This document shows positions 30,168 through 37,975 of a DNA stretch of 64,000 nt, piece by piece. A program made the translations under genes and the position numbers. Under the pieces are notes generated by a model. It saw nothing but the letters and a program-made list of their open reading frames with translations. It ran no database searches and was not told the DNA's origin. Numbering within the stretch: position 1 is the first letter of the stretch; every line of letters starts with the position of its first letter. This DNA comes from Polyangiaceae bacterium (GTDB lineage Bacteria > Myxococcota_A > Polyangia > Polyangiales > Polyangiaceae): assembly GCA_025936115.1 (NCBI GenBank), contig JAICTZ010000014.1, positions 1 through 64,000 on the forward strand, in the 5' to 3' direction.

Positions 30168-30774
30168 ACAATTCGCGACGCTCGAACGCCAGGGCGCGAC
30201 GCTGCGCTTCGGCATGTGGCTCTTCCTCACGAGCGAGCTGCTCTTGTTCTCGGGATTTTTCGCGCTGTACGGCGCCTACCGCGCGACGTACAGCGCGGAC
30301 TTCCAGGCCGCCCTCCACCACAACACGCTCGCCTACGGCAGCGTGAACACCTACGTCCTGCTCACGAGCAGCTTCACCGTCGCGCTGTCCGTCTCGGCGA
30401 TCCGCCGTGGCGCGGGCAAAGCGGCGAGCGCCTGGCTCGGGTTGAGCGCGCTCTTCGGGCTGGCCTTTCTCGTCATCAAAGCGGCCGAATACGGCGTGCA
30501 TATCCACGAGGGCGCGTTGCCGGGACATTGGTATCGCTTCCGTGAGGCCCCGACGCTCGGTGGCGCGCGCTTCTACACGCTTTACTGGATCACGACCGGC
30601 GCGCATGCCCTGCACGTCACGGGCGGCATCGGCGTGCTCTTGTGGCTCGCCTGGCATGCGCGCCGTGGTCGGTACCTGCCCGAGTACCATCCGACCTTCG
30701 AGATGGGGACGCTTTACTGGCACTTCGTCGACGTGATGTGGATCTTCATCTGGCCGATTTTTTACCTGACCTAA
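30145..30774 (+). CDS. coxC: Cytochrome c oxidase subunit III
   Basis: The protein has 209 residues. GAGGAG lies 7 nt before the GTG at 30145, inside the end of coxA. It has five predicted helices with the subunit III signatures FGMWLFLTSELLLFSGFFA and LYWHFVDVMWIFIWPIFYL. It stabilises subunit I and the O2 channel. The TAA stop falls exactly on the TA boundary of the repeat element that follows. Confidence 0.95.
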   Translation: MPAPSPAEQFATLERQGATLRFGMWLFLTSELLLFSGFFALYGAYRATYSADFQAALHHNTLAYGSVNTYVLLTSSFTVALSVSAIRRGAGKAASAWLGLSALFGLAFLVIKAAEYGVHIHEGALPGHWYRFREAPTLGGARFYTLYWITTGAHALHVTGGIGVLLWLAWHARRGRYLPEYHPTFEMGTLYWHFVDVMWIFIWPIFYLT

Positions 30775-30974
30775 CACTAATGGCAGAGTCTTGGCGGGCC
30801 AGATCACGATCGGCGAGAGAGACCAAGAGGCACGTGAATGCTCTGGCGAAGCCAAGGCCAGCCTTCTTCTGAACGAATCGGTCGCAGGGCGGTCCCCCAA
30901 GACCGCTTCGAAAGCAGAGCGCTCGCAAAGACCAAAGACGCCTCCACAAATGCAGATTTCTGACAGTTGTACTA
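30772..30974. repeat. Degenerate MITE-like element inside the act-cox operon
   Basis: The left end TAACACTAATGGCAGAGTCT and the right end CTGACAGTTGTACTA resemble the termini of the two intact elements at 38.2 and 43.7 kb, and like them it is bounded by TA. The segment CCAGATCACGATCGGCG next to the left end is shared with the intact copies and with the copy near 51.1 kb. It is 203 bp long and separates coxC from coxD, the only sizeable gap in the operon. Confidence 0.65.
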
Positions 30975-31008
30975 AACAATGATCGGACGAGCCGAAGAGG
31001 ACGAGAAC

Positions 31009-31341
31009 GTGGCAAAGCGCGACGCCCCAGTGACGACTCGACACTACCTCTACGCGTATGCGGCTTTGATCGTGCTCGCGAGCGCGTCACTCGGGTTGTC
31101 GCTCTTGCCCGTGCACACCGGTCTCGGCGTTGCGCTCGCTATCGGCGCTTTGAAGGCGTTCATCGTGCTCGCGTGGTTCATGCATCTCGTACAAGAGAAC
31201 TTCGGCTCGAAGGTCTTCATGTTCCTTGCGGGCCTGCTCGTGTTCACGCTCGTCCTGCTCACGGCTCTCGACCCGCTCACGCGCGCGCCCTATCCCCCGC
31301 CACCGGCGGAGAACACGGTGTTCCGCAGAGCCGCGCACTAG
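31009..31341 (+). CDS. coxD: Cytochrome c oxidase subunit IV family protein
   Basis: The protein has 110 residues from the GTG at 31009 (GAGG upstream); the frame also opens at ATG 30979 within 5 nt of the repeat element. Three transmembrane helices are visible, with the family motif ALKAFIVLAWFMHL typical of the prokaryotic subunit IV (COX4_pro). It stabilises the oxidase. It is the last gene of the respiratory operon and is displaced from coxC by the repeat element, so it may now need its own promoter or read-through. Confidence 0.88.
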   Translation: MAKRDAPVTTRHYLYAYAALIVLASASLGLSLLPVHTGLGVALAIGALKAFIVLAWFMHLVQENFGSKVFMFLAGLLVFTLVLLTALDPLTRAPYPPPPAENTVFRRAAH

Positions 31342-31436
31342 CCTCGCCGGGACTCGCAGCCTCAAAATTCAGCAGCCACGAGCACGGTCGCCGGTGTAGG
31401 GTCCGCGGGCGCCGTTTCGCGCAGGAGGTCACGACC

Positions 31437-32039
31437 ATGTCTCATCGTCAGCTCGTTCGGCTCGTTTTCGCTTCGACTTCGCTCGTGCTCGTCGCCTGCG
31501 GCGGCGCTCAAAAGGGCTCGGAGCCTGCTGCTACGCCCACGGCGGCGGCTGCCGACAGCGCCGCTCCCGGTGATGCAACCGCGGCAGCGCCGAGCGGCGC
31601 GAAGACCGTCGAAGTCAACATTCAGCCGAAGAGCGGTTCGTCGATCTCGGGCAAGGCAACGCTCACCGAGACCGCGGACGGCGTGAAGGTCGTCCTCGCG
31701 CTCGAGCACATGCCGCCCGGTGAGCACGGAGCTCACGTTCACGAGAAGGGCGACTGCAGCGCCGCCGACGGCTCGAGCGCGGGCGGACACTTCAATCCAG
31801 CGGGCAACCCCCACGCGCTTCCGGCGACGAGCCCACACCACCTCGGTGATCTCGGCAACATCACGATCGACGCCGGCGGCAACGGCCACCTCGACATCGT
31901 CGCCACGGGCGCGAACCTCAAAGACGGCGACCCCAATTCGTTCCTCGGTCGCTCGATCATCATCCACGAGAAGAAGGACGACGGCGGTCAGCCCACGGGC
32001 AACGCGGGCGGACGCATCGGCTGCGGCGAAATTCACTGA
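31437..32039 (+). CDS. sodC: Cu/Zn superoxide dismutase lipoprotein
   Basis: The protein has 200 residues. AGGAGG lies 8 nt before the ATG at 31437. The lipobox LVLVAC is followed by an about 35-residue Ala/Pro/Thr linker, then the SODC domain: EHGAHVHEKGDC (Cu His pair and disulfide Cys), GGHFNPAGNPHA and SPHHLGDLGN (Zn/Cu His and Asp), SIIIHEK (Cu His) and GRIGCGEI (second Cys). It is a periplasmic, membrane-tethered enzyme that removes superoxide; its place after the oxidase operon suits protection from respiratory leakage. Confidence 0.94.
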   Translation: MSHRQLVRLVFASTSLVLVACGGAQKGSEPAATPTAAAADSAAPGDATAAAPSGAKTVEVNIQPKSGSSISGKATLTETADGVKVVLALEHMPPGEHGAHVHEKGDCSAADGSSAGGHFNPAGNPHALPATSPHHLGDLGNITIDAGGNGHLDIVATGANLKDGDPNSFLGRSIIIHEKKDDGGQPTGNAGGRIGCGEIH

Positions 32040-32168
32040 ATTTACGCAGGAACGTCGCTCAGCGCAGCTCGAAGCGCACGACCGAGCGCATGCGTACGGC
32101 GAGGGGGGCGCCGTTACGGAGCGCCGGGGGCAGGGGACCGCTCTGAGGTCGGCGAGCTCAACGCGCAG

Positions 32169-32188
32169 CATGAATTCGAGAATTCGTG
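32169..32188. promoter_or_regulatory. Imperfect palindrome, possible operator
   Basis: CATGAATTCGAGAATTCGTG is a near-perfect dyad, about 100 nt before the DUF938 gene. It is AT-richer than its surroundings. No regulator is identified. Confidence 0.25.
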
Positions 32189-32215
32189 CTACGCGCGCCG
32201 GACCGCGTTGGCGCT

Positions 32216-32262
32216 CTAGCGCGTTGTGGGTCACTGATCGGCAACTCCAAGACTGCCAAACT
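32216..32262. repeat. Fragment of the MITE-like family (right arm)
   Basis: GATCGGCAACTCCAAGACTG matches the right arm of the intact elements (GATCTGGCCATTCAAGACTG), and GTGGGTCACTGATCGGCAA recurs with one change at 51174-51192. It lies in the 250-nt gap between sodC and the DUF938 gene, in which nothing else was recognised except a palindrome. Confidence 0.45.
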
Positions 32263-32289
32263 CGACGCGCGCGAGCTAACGTCCGTTCC

Positions 32290-32931
32290 GTGCCGAGCGA
32301 TCTCACTGACGAACACGGGCTCCCACTCTGGCCCGCGCCGGAGCGGAACAAGCAGCCGATCGCGGACGCCCTCAAAGTGGTGCTGCCGCCACGCGGGCTC
32401 TTGCTCGAAATCGCCTCGGCCACGGGACAGCACGCGCTTCATTTCGCCGCGGAGCTGCCCGGCTGGACGATGCAGCCGTCCGATTGCGATCCCGAACACC
32501 TGGACACGCTGAGGCGCAGGGTGGCACTCGCGAAGCAGCCGCGCGTGCTTGCACCACTCGTGCTCGACGTGACGGCCGAGCCGCCCGCGTGCGAGCCGAC
32601 GGCAATATTTTGCGCCAATATGCTGCACATCGCGCCCTGGCGGGCGTGCGCCGGGCTCTTCGACGTGGCGGCGCGCCTGTTACCGCCGGCAGGGCCGCTC
32701 GTCACGTACGGACCGTACGCCGTCCACGGTGAGCACACTGCCGAAAGCAACGCGCGCTTCGACGCTTCGCTGCGTGAACGGAACCCCGAGTGGGGCGTAC
32801 GCGACGTGGACGCGGTGCGCGAGCTCGCGCTGGCGCGTGGCTTTGCGCTCGAAGCGACCCACGTCATGCCGGCGAACAATCTGTTGCTCGTCTGGCGGCG
32901 CCCGCCGAGCGGTGAGCTACGCTCGAGCTAG
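32290..32931 (+). CDS. DUF938 family SAM-dependent methyltransferase-like protein
   Basis: The protein has 213 residues from the GTG at 32290. It begins with the family hallmark SDLTDEHGLPLWPAPERNK, then LLLEIASATGQHALHFAAEL (motif I equivalent), IFCANMLHIAPWRACAGLF, LLPPAGPLVTYGPY and the final MPANNLLLVWRR. DUF938 proteins have a class I methyltransferase fold; the substrate is unknown. No strong ribosome site is visible. The next gene begins 5 nt after the stop, so the two are probably co-transcribed. Confidence 0.85.
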   Translation: MPSDLTDEHGLPLWPAPERNKQPIADALKVVLPPRGLLLEIASATGQHALHFAAELPGWTMQPSDCDPEHLDTLRRRVALAKQPRVLAPLVLDVTAEPPACEPTAIFCANMLHIAPWRACAGLFDVAARLLPPAGPLVTYGPYAVHGEHTAESNARFDASLRERNPEWGVRDVDAVRELALARGFALEATHVMPANNLLLVWRRPPSGELRSS

Positions 32932-32935
32932 CTCC

Positions 32936-34054
32936 ATGGCGTCGTCGCTCGACGAGCTCCGTCGTTTCGCGCTCCGGCGTAGTCTCTTCGTTCCGACGAC
33001 GCTCGAGCGTGCGCTCGAAACGCTCGGTTTCGTGCAGGCCGACCCGATTCGCGCGCCCGCGCGGGCCCAAGACCTGATCTTGATGCAGCGCGTGCGCGGC
33101 TATCGCGCGGGCGAGCTCGAACGACGCTACGAGGAGCTCGAGGTCGAGGAAGACTTCTTCATCAACTACGGCTTCCTCGCGCGCGAGGCGCACGCGCTCA
33201 TGCATCCCCGCTCAGGGCTCGAACGCTACACGCGTGCCCGTGAGCGTCTCGCCCAGCGCGTGCTCGAGTTCGTGCACGAACGAGGCAGCGCCCACCCACG
33301 CGAGGTCGAGCGAGCCCTCGGCAGCGGGACGGAGAAGAATTACTGGGGCGGCCTTTCGAACACCACGACGCGTCTGCTCGACGGACTGCACTACCGCGGG
33401 CTCTTGCGCGTCGCGCGGCGTGAAGGCGGCATTCGCGTCTACGCTCCGGCCCGTCCACACCGCGTGCTCGAGCCCGGCGAGGAAGCCGCGACGCTCGACG
33501 CGCTCATCGATCTCGTCGTGCAAAAGTACGCGCCGCTGCCCGCCTCGAGTCTCGTCTACGCGGTGAATCGACTGCGCTACGCGGCGCCGCAATGGCAAGG
33601 TGAGCTCAAAGCCGGTCTGAAGCGCGCTCGCGAGCGCCTCGCGCACACCGAAGCCGCCGGCAGCGAGTGGTATTGGCCCGCCGACGAACGGCTCGCTTCG
33701 GGCCGCCGCGCGAGCGCCTTCGACGAGCGCGTGCGGCTGCTCTCGCCGTTCGACCCGGTCGTCTGGGATCGCAAGCGCTTCGAGCTCTTCTGGGGTTGGC
33801 AGTACCGCTTCGAGGCGTACACGCCGGTCGCCAAGCGCAAGCTCGGTTACTACGCGCTGCCGCTCTTTTGGGATGCGCGCGCGGTCGGTTGGGCGAACCT
33901 GTCGTTGGTCGACGGTCAACTCACGGCGACGTTCGGCTACACCGAGCCCAAGCTCGCGAAAGATCCGGTGTTCCGGCGCGCGCGCGACGCCGAGCTCGCG
34001 CGTTTCGAGCGATTTCTCTCGCCGCGCCCTGCGCGCCCGAGCCGCTCCCGCTGA
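32936..34054 (+). CDS. YcaQ/AlkX-type winged-helix DNA glycosylase (HTH_42)
   Basis: The protein has 372 residues. The HTH_42 family (PF06224) signature is clear: SLDELRRFALRR, GFVQADPIRAPARAQDLILM, NYGFLAREAHALMHP, LLSPFDPVVWDR and a GY(Y/F)ALP...WANLSL end. YcaQ/AlkX enzymes excise alkylated bases and open interstrand crosslinks with a QxD catalytic motif; here it is Q34-A-D36. A role in repair of bulky or crosslinked DNA lesions is inferred, perhaps as self-protection in a metabolite producer. It follows DUF938 closely. Confidence 0.87.
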   Translation: MASSLDELRRFALRRSLFVPTTLERALETLGFVQADPIRAPARAQDLILMQRVRGYRAGELERRYEELEVEEDFFINYGFLAREAHALMHPRSGLERYTRARERLAQRVLEFVHERGSAHPREVERALGSGTEKNYWGGLSNTTTRLLDGLHYRGLLRVARREGGIRVYAPARPHRVLEPGEEAATLDALIDLVVQKYAPLPASSLVYAVNRLRYAAPQWQGELKAGLKRARERLAHTEAAGSEWYWPADERLASGRRASAFDERVRLLSPFDPVVWDRKRFELFWGWQYRFEAYTPVAKRKLGYYALPLFWDARAVGWANLSLVDGQLTATFGYTEPKLAKDPVFRRARDAELARFERFLSPRPARPSRSR

Positions 34055-34144
34055 AGGCCCGTCGCGCCACGAAAAATGACCAGCTGACGCGCGTTGCGTT
34101 CGCTCGTCAGCCTCGTGTAGCCTAGTGAAAGAACGGGAGTACGA

Positions 34145-34348
34145 ATGGACACCATCGCAAGTAGGTTCGGGTGGGTACGATGGATTGCGGCTGGGCTACT
34201 CATCGCGGCAGCCGCTGTGGCGTGCGGCGGTACGGCAACCGGCGGCGGTAAAGGCTCGATCGCGCCGGAGCCGTCGGCGAGCGCGCCTACGGATAGCGCA
34301 GCGCCCGAGCCCGAGGCGCCGCCTGCGCCGCCCGCCACGCCGAATTGA
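34145..34348 (+). CDS. Small lipoprotein, mostly low-complexity
   Basis: The protein has 67 residues. GGGAG precedes the ATG at 34145. The signal peptide ends AAVAC; the mature part is Gly-rich then a Pro/Ala/Glu/Ser tail, with no folded domain. It may be a tether or a vestigial N-terminus of a larger lipoprotein. It ends 20 nt before the next gene. Confidence 0.6.
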   Translation: MDTIASRFGWVRWIAAGLLIAAAAVACGGTATGGGKGSIAPEPSASAPTDSAAPEPEAPPAPPATPN

Positions 34349-34368
34349 TCCGCGACGAGAGCACTACG

Positions 34369-34809
34369 ATGGCCCAAACCAACCCGATGACCGCGTCGAT
34401 CAGCTTTCACGGCAACGTCGCCTGCGGCGGCGCCACCTCACTCGTTCTCAAAGACGACGGGACGTGCATCTTCCACGGCCACTTCCACGACGCGGGGTTC
34501 GTCCCGTACGGCGTCGCGTTCGCCATGGTCGTGCACACCGACAGCGGCAAGGCCTTTTCCTTCACGAAGAGCGGACGCGTGAGCGGCACGCTCGAAATCA
34601 TCGAAGACGCGACGAAGAGCCGCAACTTCGACTGGGACGACACGATGCACAACGCCGCGATCAAAGCGGCTTGGCCGGACATCGTGAAAGGCTTCGATTT
34701 CCATTGGAAGGCCGAAGTAAACGTGGACGTCATGAAGCTGCTCGGCGACGTCGTCGGCATCGTGAAGCAGGCGGCGCCCATCGTCGCCACCGTCGTCGCC
34801 ATCGTCTGA
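34369..34809 (+). CDS. Hypothetical protein, about 146 residues
   Basis: The ATG at 34369 is preferred over an upstream TTG at 34345. The N-terminal half is beta-rich with TCIFHGHFHDAGFVPYGVAF, FSFTKSGRVSGTLEI and NFDWDDTMHNAAIKAAWPDI; the C-terminal about 30 residues are hydrophobic (DVVGIVKQAAPIVATVVAIV) and could insert in a membrane. There is no signal peptide. I do not recognise the family with confidence. A GC-rich hairpin follows the stop. Confidence 0.65.
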   Translation: MAQTNPMTASISFHGNVACGGATSLVLKDDGTCIFHGHFHDAGFVPYGVAFAMVVHTDSGKAFSFTKSGRVSGTLEIIEDATKSRNFDWDDTMHNAAIKAAWPDIVKGFDFHWKAEVNVDVMKLLGDVVGIVKQAAPIVATVVAIV

Positions 34810-34823
34810 CGCCGCCGTTCCGT

Positions 34824-34845
34824 CGTGGCGCCGTCGGGCGCCACG
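34824..34845. terminator. GC-rich hairpin downstream of the hypothetical gene
   Basis: CGTGGCGCC - GTCG - GGCGCCACG is a perfect 9-bp stem with a 4-nt loop, 15 nt after the stop codon at 34809 and facing the convergent flotillin fragment. No T-tract is present. Confidence 0.5.
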
Positions 34846-34876
34846 AGCGGGTCACTGGCCGTTGAGCTGACCTGCG

Positions 34877-34926
34877 AGCTCACTCCGCAGGCATTCCGCC
34901 TTGGGATTGCGCTCACGGAGTGAGCT
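34877..34926. repeat. 11-bp perfect inverted repeat beside the truncated flotillin
   Basis: AGCTCACTCCG (34877-34887) and CGGAGTGAGCT (34916-34926) form an exact inverted repeat with a 28-nt spacer. It lies just beyond the premature stop of the flotillin-like frame, so it could be a terminator or a scar of rearrangement. Confidence 0.5.
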
Positions 34927-34939
34927 ACCGCCGCCGAGG

Positions 34940-35446
34940 TCACTGCCGACTTTGTCGCTCAGGAGCATCGCGAGCAGGGCCTCCCATGACGTTGCCGTTT
35001 ACGCCGTTCTGCGCGCTGTTTTGGCCGGCCTGTCCGCCAATCACGATCTTGGGCACGGCGAGGAACGCTCTCACGTCTTGAAAGTCGGCGGCCGTGACGT
35101 TCGTCGCGAGCGTTTGCGAAGCAGGCAGCGGCGCGCCGTCGCGCGCGAACACGTAGCCGATTTTCCCCTGCGGAATCGCGACGAGCGGCAGCGTGTGCAC
35201 GCGATACTGCAGCGGCATCAAGAAGTGCAGTCCACCGCGCAAGAGCGCCGGTTGGAACCCCGCCTCGCCGTCGAGCGCCATCAACCCGGTTTTCAGCGAG
35301 CCACGGCGGCTGACGCGGTTCTCGACGACGCCGACCTTGTTGTTGGGAATCAGGCGCAATCCCGACAGCGCGACGAGCAGCAGCGCGACGAGTGCCGCCA
35401 GGATGAACCAATGCTCCACCACCCAGGAGAAGAGCGAGTCGATCAT
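34940..35446 (-). pseudogene. Truncated flotillin/SPFH-family protein
   Basis: The frame encodes 168 residues. The N-terminal membrane helix (about 12-33) and the start of an SPFH domain are typical of bacterial flotillins: LIPNNKVGVVENR, GSLKTGLMALDGEAGFQP, LLRGGLHFLMPLQYRVH and IPQGKIGYVFARDG. Flotillins normally run several hundred residues further with a coiled-coil. Here the match ends after FQDVRAFL, and about 40 unrelated residues lead to a stop. No remainder is present in the next 130 nt. I infer loss of about three quarters of the gene; a short membrane protein could still be made. Confidence 0.7.
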
Positions 35447-35607
35447 GGGCGATGATGCTAATCACGCCGAACTCACTTGCACGCTCCGGCCGAGCGATTG
35501 TTCACAGCGCCGCGCAACGCATCGACAATTCGTACGTTCGTCGTGACTAGAAAACGCGCTAAACCTCGGGGTTTACCGCGTGCGATGCCATGGCGCGAGA
35601 GATGCCT

Positions 35608-36423
35608 TCACTCGAGTGGTGGCAGTCCCAGCGCAACGCGCACCGGGCCGAAAGAACGGCGGTGGATCGGGCAGGGGCCGTGTTTCTCGAGTGCGGCGAG
35701 GTGCTCAGGCACGGGATAACCCTTGTGCCGCTCGAAACCGTAAGCGGGGTACTGCCCGTGGTAAGCGAGCATGCGCGCGTCGCGCGCGGTCTTCGCGAGG
35801 ATCGAGGCGGCGGCGATCGAAAGGCTGCGTTCGTCGCCTTTGACGATGCGCGTCTGCTCGATCGGCACGTCGCGGAGCTTGCGCGCGTCGATCAGCAAAT
35901 GCTCTGGCGTGACGCCGAGCGCTTCGACGGCGCGCCGCATGGCTGCAATGCCCGCCCAGTAAATATTGAGGCGATCGATCTCTTCCGGTTCGGAGAACGC
36001 GACGGCCCAGGCCCGCGCCTCGCGCTTGATTTGGGCCGCGAGCTCGATGCGCCGCTCCGGCGGCACCTGTTTGGAGTCGTTGACGCCTTCGGCGCGCCAC
36101 TCGGGTTCGAGCACGACCGCCGCCGCGGCGACCGGTCCCGCGAGCGGACTCATCCCGGCCTCGTCGATGCCGGCGACGAGCACGATCTTTCTATCCCAGA
36201 GCGCGCGTTCGAATTCGAGCATCCAACGCAAGCGCTGGCCCTCCGCGCGGCGTTCGCGACGGCGCCGGGCGATCTGCTCGAGGAGCGCGCGCGCGCCGGG
36301 CCGCGGGTCCTGGCGGAGCGCGGCCTCGAGCGCCGCGGGCAGGGGCCGGCCCTTCTCGACGTAGCGCGTGCGGAGTTCGCTCAGCGTGGGGGCGCGCACC
36401 GGCTCAGGGTAGCGCGCGCGCAC
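35608..36423 (-). CDS. rnhB: Ribonuclease HII with altered GRG motif and N-terminal extension
   Basis: The protein has 271 residues, about 75 longer than typical at the N-terminus, where it is helical and basic. The catalytic core is intact: Asp and Glu in AGIDEAG, Asp in LLIDARKL and Asp in SILAKTARD, plus VNDSKQVPPERR and FGPVRVALGL at the end. RNase HII cuts at ribonucleotides in DNA. The canonical GRG triplet after DEA, which recognises the RNA-DNA junction, reads G-M-S here (DEAGMSPLAGPV), so specificity may differ. Confidence 0.88.
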   Translation of the reverse strand: MRARYPEPVRAPTLSELRTRYVEKGRPLPAALEAALRQDPRPGARALLEQIARRRRERRAEGQRLRWMLEFERALWDRKIVLVAGIDEAGMSPLAGPVAAAAVVLEPEWRAEGVNDSKQVPPERRIELAAQIKREARAWAVAFSEPEEIDRLNIYWAGIAAMRRAVEALGVTPEHLLIDARKLRDVPIEQTRIVKGDERSLSIAAASILAKTARDARMLAYHGQYPAYGFERHKGYPVPEHLAALEKHGPCPIHRRSFGPVRVALGLPPLE

Positions 36424-36487
36424 GTGGGGTCGAGCGCGAACGCCAGGGCTTCGTCACGCGCGAACGGCGAGATTTGCTTGCACGCGG

Positions 36488-37975
36488 CTATTTCGAGAGA
36501 TACATCGCGAGCGAGTCGAGATCGTTCGCGGCGGCGCGCGCGTTTTCGGCCGTGATGGTGCCGGCGCGCACGTGATCGGCGAGGCAGCGCTCGAGGCTCA
36601 GCATGCCGTCGCGGCTGCCGCCTTGAAGCACGCCCGCGATTTGCGCGGTCTTGCCCTCGCGCACGAGGTTTTGGATCGCGTGGGTGGCGCGCAGTACCTC
36701 GACGGCCGGTACGCGACCGCTGCCGCGCGCGCGCGGGATCAGTCGCTGCACGACGACGGCACGCAGGGCGTCGGCGAGCTGGCTACGGATCTGCAGGCGC
36801 TGTTCGGCGGCGTAGGCGTCGAAGATGCGCTCGATCGAGCCCGCCGCCGACCCGCTGTGGAGCGAGGCGAGCACGAGATGCCCCGTCTCGGCGGCCGTGA
36901 GCGCGAGGCGAATCGTTTCGGCGTCGCGCAGCTCCCCCACCATGATCACGTCCGGGTCACTCCTGAGCGCTTCACGTAGTCCGGTCGTGAAATCCGGCAC
37001 GTCACGCCCGACCTGGCGCTGGCGCACGACGGAGCGCGGCGACGCCGCGAGGGCGAATTCGATCGGCTCCTCGAGCGTCACGAGCACCACCGAACGGCGC
37101 TCGAGCGCGCGCCGGCAGAGCGCCGCCATCGTCGTCGATTTGCCGGAGCCGGTCGCGCCCGCCACGAGCACCAGACCGTGCGGCACCTCGGCGAGGTCGC
37201 CGAGCGCGAGTGGCAAGTCGAGCGACTCGAGCGCGGGGGCCGTGCGGGGCAAGAGACGAATCGCCGCGGCGAGACCTAAGTGCGTCGTGTAGACGCTCAC
37301 GCGGAGGCGCAGCCGATCTTCGAGCTCGAGCGTCAGGTCGAGGGCACGTCCGTGGGTCACTTCGGAGCGGGGGTGCGCTGCGATGTCGAGGAAGCTCGAG
37401 ACTCCGACGGTGAGAGCGTCGAGGCGCCGGAGTTGGCCGTCCACGCGCACGTACGGTGGGTCGGCTTCTGACAGATGGATATCGCTCGCGCGCAGCGTCA
37501 CGGCTCGTTCCACGAGCTCGAGCAAACGCGGCGTCATCGTGATCGCGGGCTCGGCGGCGCCTGCTGCGGGCGTCGGTGGCTCGGCGCTCAGGGTCGTCGG
37601 TTCGACCGCGACTCGCAATGGGTCGCGACGGGCGGTGCCCGCTGCGGCCGGCTCGGGCGGGGACACCGTCGCGCCGTGCAGCGTAAAATGAGCTTCGAGC
37701 CCGGTCGTGCCGCGCTGCAGGGCGACATCGAACGCCCCGGCGGTCTCGGCGCGGTACTCGAACGTGACGTGTCCCGCTCGGCCGAGCTCGCCGAGGCGCT
37801 CGGGCGTGAGCAACGGGCTGAGCAGTTGCCGGAGCACGGTTTCCGGCGTCGGGGACATCGTGAAGCGGCGCGGCAAGCCCCGTGCAAAAACGAGCGGAGC
37901 CTGGTCGGTGAGGAGCCTGAGCTCGTCGGCCCCTTGTTGCACGATCGCCCGCAGGATCTGATCGACGCCGGCCAT
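36488..37975 (-). CDS. PilT-like secretion/twitching ATPase
   Basis: The protein has 495 residues from the ATG at 37975. Two N-terminal regions resemble the PilT PAS-like domain: residues 1-100, degenerate, and about 150-245 with the normal RASDIHLSEADPPYVRVDGQ. Then comes the ATPase: Walker A GATGSGKST (273-281), an acidic box in VTLEEPIEF, Walker B DVIMVGELRD and a His box in GHLVLASLHSGSA. PilT powers type IV pilus retraction. No other pilus gene is nearby, so this is an orphan paralogue. The frame is open to 38062, but family similarity starts at MAGVDQILRAIV. Confidence 0.87.
   Translation of the reverse strand: MAGVDQILRAIVQQGADELRLLTDQAPLVFARGLPRRFTMSPTPETVLRQLLSPLLTPERLGELGRAGHVTFEYRAETAGAFDVALQRGTTGLEAHFTLHGATVSPPEPAAAGTARRDPLRVAVEPTTLSAEPPTPAAGAAEPAITMTPRLLELVERAVTLRASDIHLSEADPPYVRVDGQLRRLDALTVGVSSFLDIAAHPRSEVTHGRALDLTLELEDRLRLRVSVYTTHLGLAAAIRLLPRTAPALESLDLPLALGDLAEVPHGLVLVAGATGSGKSTTMAALCRRALERRSVVLVTLEEPIEFALAASPRSVVRQRQVGRDVPDFTTGLREALRSDPDVIMVGELRDAETIRLALTAAETGHLVLASLHSGSAAGSIERIFDAYAAEQRLQIRSQLADALRAVVVQRLIPRARGSGRVPAVEVLRATHAIQNLVREGKTAQIAGVLQGGSRDGMLSLERCLADHVRAGTITAENARAAANDLDSLAMYLSK

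Noticed and set aside
34959..35465. Alternative minus-strand frame of 168 residues over the flotillin fragment
   Set aside because: It shifts out of the flotillin-matching frame and shows no similarity.
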